64,000 nucleotides of DNA, from positions 218,723,045 to 218,787,044 of the forward strand of contig NC_135785.1 of the NCBI RefSeq assembly GCF_051106095.1. Reading direction: 5' to 3'. The position numbers were made by a program, and so were the translations under genes. Positions 24,786 through 38,357 of the stretch are shown here, piece after piece. Under the pieces are notes generated by a model. It made no database searches, was not told where the DNA came from, and worked only from the letters and a program-made list of their open reading frames with translations. This DNA comes from Pogona vitticeps. Lineage: Eukaryota; Chordata; Lepidosauria; Squamata; Agamidae. Positions within the stretch are counted from its first letter, which is position 1, and every line of letters starts with the position of its first letter.

Positions 24786-27130
24786 ATATTTACCACAGAG
24801 TTGTCTGATAGGGGTCTGCCGCATTTCTGTAATCCTCCTTTCTCTGCCAAGGGGTTTGATATGAGGTGGGGGAGTACTTAGTGATCAGCAGCAACTTTTG
24901 TCTACCAAGACAGAGAGGGACAATGAAATCTTCATCAGCTGGGATGAAACTGGAAACTTGCTGTCCCTAACTCTGAGTGCAACTACATGGTTAAATATGG
25001 TGGAATTTATTCTGCTTATAAAATGGATCAATTCGAAGTATTTTTATCTGTGTTATGCAAAGGGTCACTCGATTCTTTCTTGGCCTTTCTGCTGCCAAAG
25101 CATTTTTTTTCCTCTGCCTCTAGGAAACTTCTACTTTTTCAAGCCAGAAGGATTTAATCAGACTTCTTCCCCTGTGGACATTCTTGTAAAAACAGGGGAT
25201 GGTGTCTGTAGATGGTGTTTTCAGTTACATAAGGAATTAGGGTATGATTTCAAATGTCCCACTAAGGGAAAACAGTTGGAGCTTCAAAATGCATGTGTAC
25301 ACATATGTACACACTTGTGCATGTGCACATGCAAAACACATGTGGATACATGCACACACCATTCCAAGTGTCTTGTACATTCAGCAGAAGTTCAGATGGA
25401 AAGATCATAGAGAGCCAAGGCACTCAGTTTGCAAATAGGGAGACAGGTGGGAGGGGGAATCCCAATATGTAGTGTGTTTGTATGTGTGGAGGTACGTTTC
25501 AAAGTCCCAACTGTTTCCCCTTGTGGGATATTTTCTAACATTATTTGAAAGGTGTGCTTGCATTCACACACAACACACTGGGATCCCCCCCCACACACAC
25601 ACATAATTCACATATCAGAACAGGTGAACAGGATCATCACTACCTCGGGCTTTAGTTTTCTCACACAAAACCCTAAAAGAACTGCAGAGGGAGGAAAAGG
25701 GTGGGCTGATGGAGGGAGGGGGCTTTGGACTGGAATGCTACTCGCATTACAACATGTATGAACTGTAAACTCATGAATCATTCCACAGTCCCCTGTGTGA
25801 GCACTTGTTTGTGATTTCACACATAATGTGAAAATGCTGCAAATCAAATCCCAGCAAAGCTGAATTATTCCGATCCAGCTCTCTACAGTAGTTACACCCT
25901 AACTCTATAGTCCTGCAGCTTCTGTTTTGGAAGTTTAAAACAGGAGAGACCAGCCCGTACATCTGCCCATTACTTTTGGAACTACTTATTTCTTCTGCAC
26001 CCTCTCTAGCTCTGTAAAGCTCATCTTGATGAAGAGTCCTGAGTGATTCAAAAGCTAACCTGTTTGTTAGATTTTAGTGCTCTACAGAAAATACTGTCTA
26101 TCCGCGTTATCAATTTCAAGATCCTGGCTGACCCTTCTTACAATTATTTAAAGTCGTGGTATATCTGAAGGGCTATTTGGCCCCTGTCTACTTTAATGAT
26201 CAAAAAGCTTTAAGAAGGATTGTCCTCTGTCAGCATTTTTGATGGAGGAATGTCCTCTGCAAAGTTGGATGCCTAAGACTCTGAATATGGTTTGACAGTG
26301 ATAATTTCTTATGAAATATATGTCATCTTAGCACACAGTTTTAGTTTTAAAAATGTACAGAACTGGTCTGATCAGAGACAACAGTGGTTAAAGTGTTGGT
26401 GGGAAGAAATTTTTGTACACTGTGGGAAGTCTCTTTCACAACTGCTATCAATCTGCAGACTTTACTATATCTACATACAAATGATCTGAAGATGTATGGA
26501 GAGTTATGCTGTAATGCCCATTTTGATGAGGAGAGTTATACTGTGTTGTAATCTGGAATTGCTCCCATATTCTCAATTTAAGCTACTAAAAATAAGGCAA
26601 GAGGCAAGGAATTTCATCAAGATTAAACTAGTCCAATACAGATAAATTAAACTAAGGTGTAGGTGTGCCAGTGTTTAACTTCATTTATTTGTACAAATGT
26701 CTTCCTCAAGATAACTAAATTTAGCTATGTATGGTTTTGTTAGTGCCATAAAACAAAGTACACCTACACAAATGAGTAATCCTATTCTACAACAGTGTCA
26801 GTATGGGAACACAGAACTCTCATACACAGACAAAGTACTTGAATATATGCCCTCACTCAATTTGAAAATTTGCTAAAATGGGCACATCCAAGCATCAGTA
26901 CATTAACAAGGTATACAGTTGGATCCTGCAAATGATTACTTGGAAATAAATCACATTAAATCCAATGGGACATTTTTCCAAGTATGTATCCAAGTATCTA
27001 TGACTTTAAGCACAATTGACTTCAGTACTGCATCTTCTGATTATCCTGTTTTCTGATATTTCACTAAAACTGATCCTTTAATAATTTGTTTTGTTCTGAC
27101 ACAAAGATAGATAAAGACACACTATAACCT
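24786..27130. other. intergenic DNA; weak repeat pieces
   Basis: The longest open frame of the region, 170 codons at 24898-25410, has no family signature and runs into CA/TG-rich DNA. A diverged dispersed repeat lies near 26010-26100 (AGCTAACCTGTTTGTTAGAT) and a degraded short palindromic repeat near 26927-27000 (AATCCAATGGGACA core). Confidence 0.4.
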
Positions 27131-27133
27131 TAA

Positions 27134-27170
27134 CACGGCCAAACAGCCCGGAAAACCCACAACAACCAAC
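27134..27170 (+). mobile_element. Penelope-like tail remnant
   Basis: AACACGGCCAAACAGCCCGG and CCCACAACAACC match the terminal 37 bases of the tails at 2074-2317 and 33879-34001. Confidence 0.55.
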
Positions 27171-27180
27171 ATACTATATT

Positions 27181-27314
27181 GGCTGAAATCTAATAGTAAC
27201 TTGCAACTAGGCTAACATCATTGAATCAAGGGAACTTATGGAGGACTTGACTCACCAAATCTCCACTGATTCAACAGAACTACTCCAGTTGTGACTTACT
27301 GCTGAATTCCAGCC
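27181..27314. mobile_element. palindromic MITE, family A, copy 2
   Basis: Left end GGCTGAAATC, right end GAATTCCAGCC, with an internal GGAACTTATGGAGGACTTG block shared with copy 3. ATT flanks both ends (27178-27180 and 27315-27317). Confidence 0.65.
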
Positions 27315-30300
27315 ATTAAGTAACAACATTACTAAGGCGTTAACATTAATGGGTAGGATCCAAATTACGCTAATTCAACAATCCTAACTGAGGTGGATGG
27401 AAGAAGAAAGTAATAGATCATTCACCACCTGCTAAACCTTATGTTACAAGTTATAAGGGCTCATTTTTACTTTATACAATATCATCCCAATAAAAGCAAG
27501 TTGAGGAGATGGGGTGGAATTAGCTACGGCTGGTCTTAAGACCGAATACACACTGGTAGGTTTTAAAACACAACACTGGACACTTTTAACAGTGGATCTT
27601 ATCAATGAACAGGAAAAACAGTAGATGGAGCCAGAGCCAACAGGAGATGAAACTAGCCCCAATTAATTTTGATTCCCTACTCCAATGATTTCCCTAATTA
27701 CATTGATGACATATAAGCATTGTGATGTAATTCTTTAACCTACTGGGCCATATTTGACAAATCACTGACTACTACTGCTGGTTGAGCGAAGCTTCTCCCA
27801 CACCCTAATTAATGCCTTTTCATGTTTGCCTGTGGGGACTATGCCTACTCATCCCTTAAACCCACTGAAAGATGCAGGAATTAAGTACTCACTTGATCCA
27901 TTATTTCAGCAGGACTGAAGTGTAACTATGATAGTCTAGTTCTAATCCAGGGTTGGGACTCCCGTTTAGTGTTTAAATTTGATGTTGAAATGCATCAACT
28001 AAAATAGGCAACAAAGGAAGAGTGGATTTAATTTTTAAAGAATTATATCAGTTGCACAATACTACAGAAATGAACTATACTCAAGGGCCTCCTGAGGACC
28101 AGTGTTGCAAGTCACAAACAATAGATATGCCATAAATAATCTGATTCTGTCTGCATGGACTTGTAGTGATAAAAAAGGAGAAAAAAGGGGGGGGGGGGAA
28201 AGGGAGATTTAAAAAAACTTTAGGGTTCAATACAGCACAAAATACATCTAGCATTCTCTCTGAACATGCCATGGGACTAGTTTTTAGTGATTTCCACGCC
28301 TCTACATCATGTTTTCAAGGCAGACATGGAACATATTATTGTCAGGTTAGCCTTCCAGGCAACCTTTGTGTACGCTCCACATGCTGTAAACCTGACAAGC
28401 TTCAGTTTATTCCAGGGAAAAATGTTTTTAAGGATAAGAACTATCAAAATCCCATTTCAAAGTGTTTAATATTAGACCCTTTAATAATGTTACTTCTGAA
28501 GAATTAAGAAATTAGTTGTCTACTCTGTGGATGTTCCAGCTGTACCCTAATGAATTAATATGTTCATTGATTAGTTAGCTGGGAGGCAAAATCAATGGTC
28601 TCTATCTAAGGCTGCAAATCTATGCATTGTGACTTGAAAGTTGGATTCCATTTGTATAATCTGCTACTGTATTTTATGTTCCTCTTGGTGTCCTACATTC
28701 AGTTTCACATATTCTACTACAATTCAGTATGAGTGTTGAAACTTTTAAAAGGGTACTGGTAATTAAACAATTGCATCTTAAATAACTGTATTATCAAGGC
28801 ACTGTAAATTTGTCTGGCTTGGGAGTAATTGAGGCAAGTCAGCTATTGAAGGGCAAAGCAGGTTAAAAAGATTTTAGCATGAAAGTAATTTAATAACAAA
28901 TAATCACCCACTTAAAGTGGAGTATAATAGCAAGATTATTAAGTGTACAATGACACATGAAACATATGGTAAATATTCCAGTGCACAGTAATAATATATA
29001 TACAAAGGGAGAAAAACATTAGAAAAGAATTTGCCTCTGCTATAGTTGGTTAAAGTATGAGGGTGGAATGTAGATTACTTGCCAGTACGCTGTAAAAGGA
29101 ATATTTCTTCAGATAGCAGCAACTATAAAAAACACAACATCCGTCAACTATCAAGGGTAATAACATTGCATATTATAGCTGGGAGTTCCTCCAATGCCCA
29201 AACTGTTTTTAGTTTGCAAGCTTGCATAATTTAATTGGCATGGCTGGAAAGAATCTGCTGTACTTTTTTTTAAAGGTAGTTTTAAACCCAACCCACCCCC
29301 CCATTATCTCTGCACATAAAAAGCCAAGGAGCTTCAGGCTAGAATTAACACAAGATTGGCTATTATGATAGTAAGAGCATTTAGCATCAATCCCAGTTGA
29401 CTGTGCAGTTTATAATAATAAATGCCCTCATCTTATCTATCTCATTTTATAAAAAAACTCCATGCCTTGAGGAAATCTCGAAGCCCATGATAAAATACTA
29501 AAAGCATTTGCCTTTTGAGGTTATACCCCTGATATCTGTTCTACCTTGGGCAAAGTCGTTTAAAGATATAGTGTGTGTAAGTTAAATGGCCTCAAAATAT
29601 AAGCTGCAGTTTTATGAATGCCCTTAAGAAACACATTTACCTACTGTACTTGGCTGATGAAGCTAGACTTTGGCTCAAAGTGTCAAACTACTTCACCCTA
29701 GCAACCACTATTTATTTCACCAAAACTTATAACCGTACAGATGGAATCAGAAAAATCTTGCTCAGATTAATAGTAGTGCCTTTAAAACATACCTTTTAGC
29801 ACCAAAGAAACTTGCACTTAGCTCAAAGGTTAAAACAAGTACACTTTTCAAAGATCACCGCTCTCCTTTGTCATAAATATTAAATGAGAAATGTATTAAA
29901 ATTTTGTATGCCTGATGGACGGAAGTGCTTTATAAAGCACATAAAAATAATTTATCTCTTGTTACATTCACCTTCCCTAGTACATTCCCTGGCTCATGCA
30001 GAAAAGAGCAAAAAGCAAGCTTATATTATTTACTGCCCCAAACTCCAGCTAATTATTTTTAAATAATTAGGGCTTTTCTCACTGAGTATTAGACAAAATA
30101 CCTATCCGTTCTCATGTTTCTTTTGTCTCTATGAAAGATTGTATAAGTCCTGATTTTTTTTCATCCATCTTGGCACAAATATTCTAGAAAGACTGGTAGA
30201 AAGCAATCTCTCTCTGGTTATTAAATCAAAATACAGCTATATAACTGAATGGAAAAGGAAGTTATCTTTTGAGTTGCTAGTACAGAATTCAATTATATCT

Positions 30301-32695
30301 CTCCTCAAAGTGTGTACATTGTTTCAATTTATCAGTCACACCGTAAGATTGCACAAGAGTGCAATGTAGCATTGGGAATAAACAAGATGGCAACAAGAAT
30401 TTCTAACATTACCAAACAGAAGATATATAAACCAAGACAGAAGGGTCTATCTCTGTCCAACACATCATATCTATTATGAACTTGTCTTTTAAACCCTTTG
30501 GCTTTAAACCCTTTGGCTTTCATTCTACACTTGTATCTTGTGGAGTTTAATCTCAGTAACTGTGATTAACTATTTCTATTGGCTGTGGCTTTCTATCAGT
30601 TTCTGTGGGGCTGAATAAACAAAGGAAACCATATTGACCTGCTATCATCCAGGATCCTAAGATCACTGAGAAACTGTACAATGCCTGAAAGAGTATCAAA
30701 AAAGGGAGGGGAACCAGCACTGGTTCATTCAGTAGCTAATGAAAGCTGTGTGACAGCTGCTTAGCAAATTTATAACATGTATTTAAGATTTGCAGTGGCA
30801 AGTCTGGATCCTGTTATGCTTCAAAAATATTATTTCACAAAATACATCAAAGGGATATACTAGTGCTGATAAGACCTTCCTGATCTAAAATGTCAAAACA
30901 TTATGCTTGTCTCTGAGGAACCACAAATGTCTTCTATTCTGTGTTAGTTCATGTACCACAGCTAACTTTTGTTGCAACTCTGGCATATAGTACATTATGT
31001 GCAAGTTCTTCCAAGAAGGAAGATCTGAAGATGAAGAACACTGGCAATGAAAAACTGCAGAGGCTGTTCAGGACAATGAATGATAAATAGTGGTTTTCTT
31101 GATTGGGCTATTAGTGCTACAAAGAATAGACCCATTAAAATCAATGTGATTTGAGTTACTTGTCAGTAAGAAGTCCCATTCAATTCAGTGAATTCCCTCT
31201 AGCAAGGGGTAAACTCAGTTTTAGCTCTTAGGACAAAGACATAGAAGCCATCATTTGCAACTGCAGAAGTAGACTATATGCTCAAAATAAAGTCTGCCCT
31301 GAATACTTTTGAAAGTAATAATTAGCATTACTAATAAGTTGGCTGATTTCCAATGGTGGAAGATTGCCATGAAAAGCATCTTCATCAGTTTCCTATGGCC
31401 CTTCTGGGTATGAAGCATTTTGCTGGTTTGGATCTAACCTTAAATGTTAGGTCCTCTGTATGTCAGAACTCTTTGAACATTTAATGAGCTACAAGGAAAT
31501 CAGGAATGGTTACTTCTTAGTTTTTCCTTGTTTTTGAAATGAAAATATAGCTTATGCTTCCATCACAAATGCAACACTAGATAATAGAACACTATGATTG
31601 AAGAGTATTACTTAAATGTTATTGCTAATAGGGAGATAACATAATCCTGGCAAACAAAGACTAAAATCCATCCAATATTGTGCTTTTTTCTTCTTCAAAT
31701 AATGTGTTTATCTTTTAAATGTCTTGGAACAAAGATATTCAGCTGCAGGGAAACCAACTGCACAAGGAGATTAATGTCAAGATATAAAAGACAGAAGTAG
31801 TTGTCTGCCAATAGGTAATTTGGAAAGAAACTTCATATGCTTGCAAATCTGAACACTGAATATGAATAGCCTGCACTATTTAAAAAGTAGGAATCAACTG
31901 AAATTATGAAGCCACACATCTGGAATTTTTTTTCCAAAGGCAAGGATTAAATTACTTATTTCTTTTCAAGTTTTTAAAAATTATAGTAGTTAACATTTTT
32001 ATATAAATCACAATGCTGTGCATTTTTGTCAAGATGACAAGCCCCTCCAAACATGTTAGGGTTTGTTTCTGAAAGAGTAACTCTGCACTACTGCTCCCAA
32101 TCTACACAGAACGACATGAATGGTATTCCCTTCCTCTCCCAGGGTAACCCTTCAACAACATTGTGGGATGGGTTACACAGCCAATGAGCTTCATGGCTAG
32201 CAGTGCAATAGCACATGTGTGTGTGTGTGTGCGCGCACACACACACACAATGTGAGTACTTAGATGTAACAAAAATTTATCTCATCCACAGTGAAAAGGT
32301 GCACTTCACAAACTGATACACCTTGTTGAAAGAATTGTCTACTGCTGTGAGATTTTTCACTTCTGCAAAAGAATGAAAGACCTAGTTCTTCCTTTAATCA
32401 TCATCAGCATTATTTAAAAGGTGGTTTGGGCAAAATCTGAGGGTGGTTGGGTTGTTTTTTGTTTTTTGAAAAAGCAAAAAGCCACTTTGGTTGATTTTTT
32501 TTAAAAAAAAAATCCAAATACAGAAAAATTACATGAAACATCATAACTTTGCACACACACACACACAAATGCACAGTTATATACTGGGGGGGATACTTGA
32601 CTCAATAATATTACATGCAAGGAGGATCTTGGAATTATTGTAGACCATAAGCTGAATATTTAAGGCTTCATTAGCAGTAGTTTCCAAATCCTACA
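27315..32695. other. repeat-poor intergenic DNA
   Basis: More than 5 kb of A/T-rich DNA with almost no recognisable transposon ends. Exceptions are a G12 run at about 28187-28198 and a GT/GC/AC run at 32217-32250. No exon is supported. Candidate ground for conserved non-coding sequence, which cannot be judged from one genome. Confidence 0.4.
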
Positions 32696-32699
32696 AAGT

Positions 32700-32761
32700 A
32701 TTATTTATTTATTTATTTAAAATACTTTTACCCCATCTTTCTCCTCAAACGGACTCAAGGC
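32700..32761 (-). mobile_element. L2-type LINE 3' tail, antisense
   Basis: A TATT-repeat followed by ACCCCATCTTTCTCCTCAAA and CGGACTCAAGGC, the reverse of a LINE end of the form GCCTTGAGTCC...ATGGGGTA(AATA)n. Confidence 0.55.
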
Positions 32762-33282
32762 TAGTTCGTCTCTATTCAGAACTGGTTAGGCCCCATCTTG
32801 AGTACTGTGCCCAGTTCTGAACACTGCAATTTAAGAAGGATGCCAACCAACTGGAACAAGTCCTGAGGAGGGCAACAAGGTCATCAGTGGAATGGAAACC
32901 AAGCCCTATGAAGAAAGACAGAAAGAACTGGGCATGGTAACCCTGAGAAAGGAAGGTTGAGGTGAGATATGAATCCTTGAAAACAAAGGAGGTGCGGGAT
33001 CAACCATTGCAGAGGAAAGGGTATGTAATAATGGGTTCAAGTCATAAGAAGTCAGATTTCAGTTGAATATCAGAAAAAAATTCCTAACTATTAGAGCAGT
33101 CCGACAATGGAATCAATTGTATCAGGAGGTATTGCTCCAACAACAGAAACATTAAAGAGAAAGTGTAGACAACCATCTGTCAGATCTGCTTTGATTTGGA
33201 TTCCTACATTGAGCAGGGGTTGGACTCAATGTTCTTATAAGCCTCTTCCAATTCCATTATTCTATGATTCTGTGATTCTTAC
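32762..33282 (+). mobile_element. CR1 LINE, 3' part
   Basis: Sense-strand CR1. It opens with GGCCCCATCTTGAGTACTGT, passes through AACTATTAGAGCAGTCCGAC and ATGGAATCAATTG (the ORF2 C-terminus), and ends with GGGGTTGGACTCAATG and the CR1 terminal repeat ATTCTATGATTCTGTGATTC. 5'-truncated and carrying small indels. Confidence 0.85.
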
Positions 33283-33878
33283 CCATAAGAATGAAGTGAA
33301 GATTTACATTCCTACATGTAACCTAGACCAACTGAGAGAAAGGTTTTCAGGTGGGTTTTTTGTCTTACTTACGACAATGGGATAGATGAGAGTATGCTTC
33401 TCTCCTCAGAAGTAAGTCCTATTGAGTTTATTTCAACTTGGTATGTATAGGACTGCAGTCTAAGTGGGGTTAGCATATTTGAACAGAGGGTTTCCTTCTC
33501 CCAGTCCAACACTCTATTATAACTGCTGGCTCTAAGTCCATTATCTAAGCCCTATGCATTTGCTTATTATCATCATAAACAATAAGATTATTAAAACCTT
33601 GCACATTCTAATGTTCAACATACTTTATGTTGATAATTTGGCTGTACCACGTTTACTGAAATGCTAACAAAGTCTGGGCTATCTCTAGAGACACTCATGA
33701 GGTAGGCAAGCACCTCCCAGGGATCCCTTAGGTATTTCTTCCACAGCTGTTTGCATTTACTCATTCACAGAAATGGAACTTTCCTGAAGATTTTGTAACA
33801 CACAAAGAGTGTGACTACAGCGGCAAGTCAAACTGGAGCCATTTGGATTTACTGAGGCTGATTAACACTCTTTTTTAT
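33283..33878. other. intergenic DNA, nothing firm
   Basis: A half-copy of a short palindromic repeat may lie at 33405-33465 (GAAGTAAGTCCTATTGAGTT). Otherwise unique-looking. Confidence 0.35.
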
Positions 33879-34001
33879 GTATTCACGAAGGCTTTCACGG
33901 CTGGGATCGGTTGTTGTGGGTGCCGGCCACAGAGACTGGCGAAACGTTAGGAAGAACCACCTTCAGAACACAGCCAAAGAGCCTGAAAAAACCACAACAA
34001 C
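33879..34001 (+). mobile_element. Penelope-like tail insertion with fold-back
   Basis: The left end GTATTCACGAAGGCTTTCAC then GGTTGTTGTGGGT is the inverse of the element's own end, and the right part runs GCCGGCCACAGAGACTGGCG to CCACAACAACC. A direct repeat CACTCTTTTT(T)AT flanks it (about 33866-33878 and 34002-34013). Confidence 0.65.
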
Positions 34002-34013
34002 CACTCTTTTTAT

Positions 34014-34805
34014 AATTGCATTTGGTTCAGTTGATGATCACACAAAGACCCTGGATTGTTTCAAGCCAGTATCCATAATGGCCCTCAATCCAATGTAATT
34101 TGATATCAGTTCACAGCCACAGCCCCACCCTTGATATCACCCACCTGCTGATCCTCAGCTCTCCTTCCTTCATTCCTTCCTTCCTTGTCTATGCAGAGGT
34201 GAGTTAGCACTAAACAAATGTATCAATGCAGTGATACAGTGATCTAGAACTAAACTCAGTACTTTGTTAAAAATAAAATTAAAAAATACTTCAGTGTAAC
34301 AAGAGAAAAAGATTGAGGGGGTGGGTTTTCCCACTGTCCCAAAACAACATGCTCCAGCTTAATATATCACCAAAACACCACCCAGAGTCACAGACCTATC
34401 CTTTTGTAGAATGAAACAAACTATCACACAAGAAAACACCAAATGAATTGTGCCAGCTTTTAAAAAGTAGATGTTCCTAGCAACAGGAGAAAAATTCCAA
34501 ATCAGAAACAAAAAGGGCCAGGTTGATTCACATTAACTTTTGCATCATGTGATCATTGTGAAATACTTTGAATTCACCCATGCTAATTACACAGCAAATC
34601 CAAAATCTATTTCTCAAAGTAGTCATAGCCAAATACTGACATGAATAATCAGGCTGCATTATCACCATACGGACACAGAACAGGTTCGATCCTGACCTGT
34701 GTGCTCATATTCAGACACTGACCAAAATGGGGTGGGGTGTGTACCCCAGCCCACTATTTATCTTACAAAAATACTGCTCATTATTATTAGTCTCATGATG
34801 TAGAT
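34014..34805. other. intergenic DNA, nothing recognised
   Basis: A/T-rich, no recognised coding or repeat end apart from a short TTCC run near 34170-34185. Confidence 0.4.
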
Positions 34806-35105
34806 GCAGGTAAAGGTTCCCCTTGACATTTTTAGTCCAGTCGTGTCCGACTCAAGCCATAGATAGAGCCAGTGCCTGTCCGAAGACAGTTTCCATTGTC
34901 ACGTAGCCAGCGTGACTAGGGAACGCTGTTTTACCTTCCCACCGAGACGGTACCTATTTATCTACTCGCATTTACATGCTTTCGAACTGCTAGGTTGGCG
35001 AGGAGCTGGGACAAAGTGACGGGAGCTCACTCTGTCACGTGGATTCGATCTTATGACTGCTGGTCTTCTGACCCTGCAGCACAGGCTTCTGTGGTTTAGT
35101 CCACC
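34806..35105 (-). mobile_element. 300-bp tRNA-derived SINE with RTE-like tail, antisense
   Basis: On the minus strand the tRNA-like head begins near 35105 (GACTAAACCACAGAAGCCTG) and carries a B-box-like GATCGAATCCACG. The body follows (GAGTAGATAAATAGGTACCG), and the tail reads AGTCGGACACGACTGGAC and GTCAAGGGGAACCTTTACCT. The AGTCGGACACGAC core is shared with the RTE tails at 15431 and 24727. Nearly full length. Confidence 0.8.
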
Positions 35106-37880
35106 TAAAGGAATCTTGCCTACCAAAGGCCCTCTAACATCAGAGGTAAGTGTCAAACCATGAACTTCATTCACTCAACTGCTATCTTGTAAATGCTCTT
35201 GCTAGTTATATAAACCAAAATATATTTGGCACCAGATTCAAGAGAAGTTTATTTTTTAATCAACCAAGAAAAGTCAACAGCACATCTTTATCTATGCTTA
35301 GACCCATGCTCTATGGGTCCATGTTCTCCACACAATCCTGCTAGCTCTCTTGAGATCTTGTAGATCTTTTCTTGGCTTGCCTGTCTTACAAACACATTTG
35401 GTGGGCATGAGAGGGGGCTTTCTCTATGTTTAAACTGGCCATTTGTTGTTACTCTGCTAGCAGGCAAAAATATTTTTATTCAGGCAGGTTTGGGGAAGTT
35501 TATTGATTCCTGAGAAAATCTCTTTAAAAGATTGGGTCTGTTTTTCTAATGACTTTATCTTTTTTTATACTTGCTTTTAATTTTGGTGTAATCTGATCAA
35601 GTCTCGGTTTCGAATACATGGTTACTCGAGTAAGTGTATTTAGTTAGGCTAATTCCTAATGGCTTGCACTCTTAGCAACTGTTTAGAAAATCAATCCTCA
35701 AGAATCACAACCCAGCAAATAAACATATTATAACAAGATTCAATAATTGGAGCATCAAAGTACCATCACAGCAAGTGATGTTGCCATGCATTAAAAGCCA
35801 GATCAGATCTTTCAGCTAGCACATCAGGAAGAGTCAGCACTGTTTCATTATCATCAGTGAGAGCCTTTAATATCAAGTGTAGTGTTGAGGCATCATGCAA
35901 AGCCTGAGGAAATGAATGGAGAAGTGTCAGAACTGAAAAAAAGCAGCTCAATGTTTTATTTGGAAGCTCACACCATTCTGAAGATGTGGGACATGTAACA
36001 ACAGAATGGAAATGCATATATAGTACTTATGAAGCACAAAACAACTTTAGTCAGCACAGAGCCAGCTACATGGGAGCACCTCTACATAGCAAAGTCTTGA
36101 TAGCAACAAGGTTTTCAAGGGACTATGAGTAATATACAGCAGGACCTAAACAACCACTTTTGTCACTGTAGCGACTTTGTATATGCTAATTCCTTATGCC
36201 TTCTTGCAGCTACGATGATCTACAAGCCTCAAGGATCAAGGTTTGGAATAGGACTGCTAGACAAAAAATTGTTCAAAACAAGGGTGGCTACAGAGCTGTG
36301 GTGTCTGTTTTGTGCAGTCCTCTGAAGGCACAACGTTACAAAATGAAGAGCTTTTCTCCAGCAATAAACAAGCTGCCTAGTGAAACTGCCAAGAATGTAC
36401 TCTTCCAGCAAGATATCAGAATATGAAAATGACCTGGCCACTGAAGTCTACTTAGCAGAGTATTTCTAATGATCAAGGTAATTATGTCATGATATCCACT
36501 AATATTTTATTTTTGTTCTTGATATTTTAAAGATAACAACTAGATACAGATTAATAAAAAGATTTTACAAAGAACAATGAAAACTTGTTTTGATTTTTGA
36601 AAGGAAAAAAAAAGAATGCTATATTGCTTCCAGGAAAATTACATTGTATTTCACTGTAGAATGGGCATTTGCCTGCATATATCAGTGTACAGCATCATGA
36701 TACAATTGCAATATGAAACTATAAGACAAAAATGTTTGTGTGTAAGATTGATAAAGCTATTATAATATGAAACATAATTCTCCTCCAGCATAAGTCTGTA
36801 TTTTGTAATAATTAATAATGCATAACTATGATTTCTTTCCATATCTGTGAAGAAACCACTTGCTTCTAACATAGAGAAAAGTATATTTTATGTAATCTCT
36901 CACTTTTTAATTGCCCCTTTCATTTCCACTCCCCCCAAAAAACTCATCCTGATTCTGCAGTTTATATTCGGCGATCCATTTAGACCATTCACTCACATTC
37001 GTCAACAGTGTTCATTGCATGGACCGTTAGTAACATGTGAATGTTATTTGTCATGGGATAACATTACTATGTGCATTTTATGGTGTTTTACTGGCTCTAC
37101 AATCTATATGAGCTGATTAGCTCAAGATGCTGTATAATGCTATTTAAAGTTTATTGTTTTGTTTACAATATACTAATGGTAAAGATTCATGATCTTATTA
37201 TGGAAGTCACTGCTAAATGTGGCAGCAGCAAACAAGAACCTCAGTCTTTCTGACAGCATTGGTTGGATAGCAACTCCCTTTCCTTATCAACAATATATCC
37301 CCCATCAAAGAAATGTAAAGTGCAAAAGGAGGAACATTGTTTTATACACACACAACAGCAGAAAATTCACACGGTGAACTACGCTGCTCCTTCAAAGGAA
37401 CATATTTCATGTGAATCATGAACATCAGACAAATTTGGCATAGAAATATTGTATGCTGCTTTCCAGAAGAGCTGCCTGGCATTTGCATAGCATGTTAGCT
37501 TTGTGTGGTAGATAGCACAGCATTATCAAGGTGGGAAACTTGCATGTCTAAACATCTCTGACACAGGCAAGGGAGACAGGTATTACATTTTGGCAAAGAG
37601 AGTCAGCTTCTGCACAAGACCACTACTTTTCACCACAGGGTTTGGAGTCTAGTATGCTCAGTTTCACAGGACATTGCTTAGCAGTAAAGGTTTGACAGTA
37701 ATAAAACAAATGTTCCAAGGCCATTTCAAAAGTGAAGCACATTATTTGTAAAATCAGTACCTAATCCACTTGAAATGTTTTTTAGCAAAGTTACTCACAA
37801 TTAGATGAAGCTTTTTAGGGAACTAAATAAAGCTGGCAGGCAGAATGACAGTGTATCCTATAAATAATGATATATACCTT
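35106..37880. other. intergenic DNA; one exon-like minus-strand frame
   Basis: Mostly unique A/T-rich DNA. A minus-strand open frame lies at 35766-36017; its part after a TTTTTTTCAG acceptor-like site reads SVLTLLHSFPQALHDAST, then LHLILKALTDDNETVLTLPD. I do not recognise it. Confidence 0.35.
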
Positions 37881-37907
37881 AGAACTGCAGAGGGGAATCC
37901 CTTAATG

Positions 37908-38290
37908 CAGTGGTTCTTAACGTGGGCGATAATGCCCCCCAGGGGGCGATTTCATTTTTCAGGGGGGCGATAGAATGAAAAGGGGCGGTGTGGGGGCGCT
38001 GGAGCAGAAGGGGGGCGGTAGGGGGGCCCTGGAGCAAGCCAAACCTGTTAAGATGGCTGCAGCCTTTTTACAGTGTGCATGAATATATATTTTCCTCCAA
38101 TCTTAATTTAGTTTCAGATTTTTTTGTCTTGAAATTTTTAGTTCCTGCATTGTGGTTTGTTTTTATGCCCTTTTTATATTTCTTTTTGTGTCTTAAAATT
38201 CGCTTGCAACTAAATCATTAAATGTTTTTGGGGCATTTTATTTTCTTGGAATTGAATTTTGTTTTCAGGGGTCATTGGATTTAAGTGTCA

Positions 38291-38357
<67 letters not shown>

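Noticed and set aside
24898-25410. 170-codon plus-strand open frame, the longest in the window
   Set aside because: No recognisable domain, runs into CA/TG-rich DNA at its C-terminal end, and has no supported promoter or splice context.
36125-36441. Plus-strand open frames suggesting a retrocopy
   Set aside because: No recognisable protein family and no poly-A or target duplication found.
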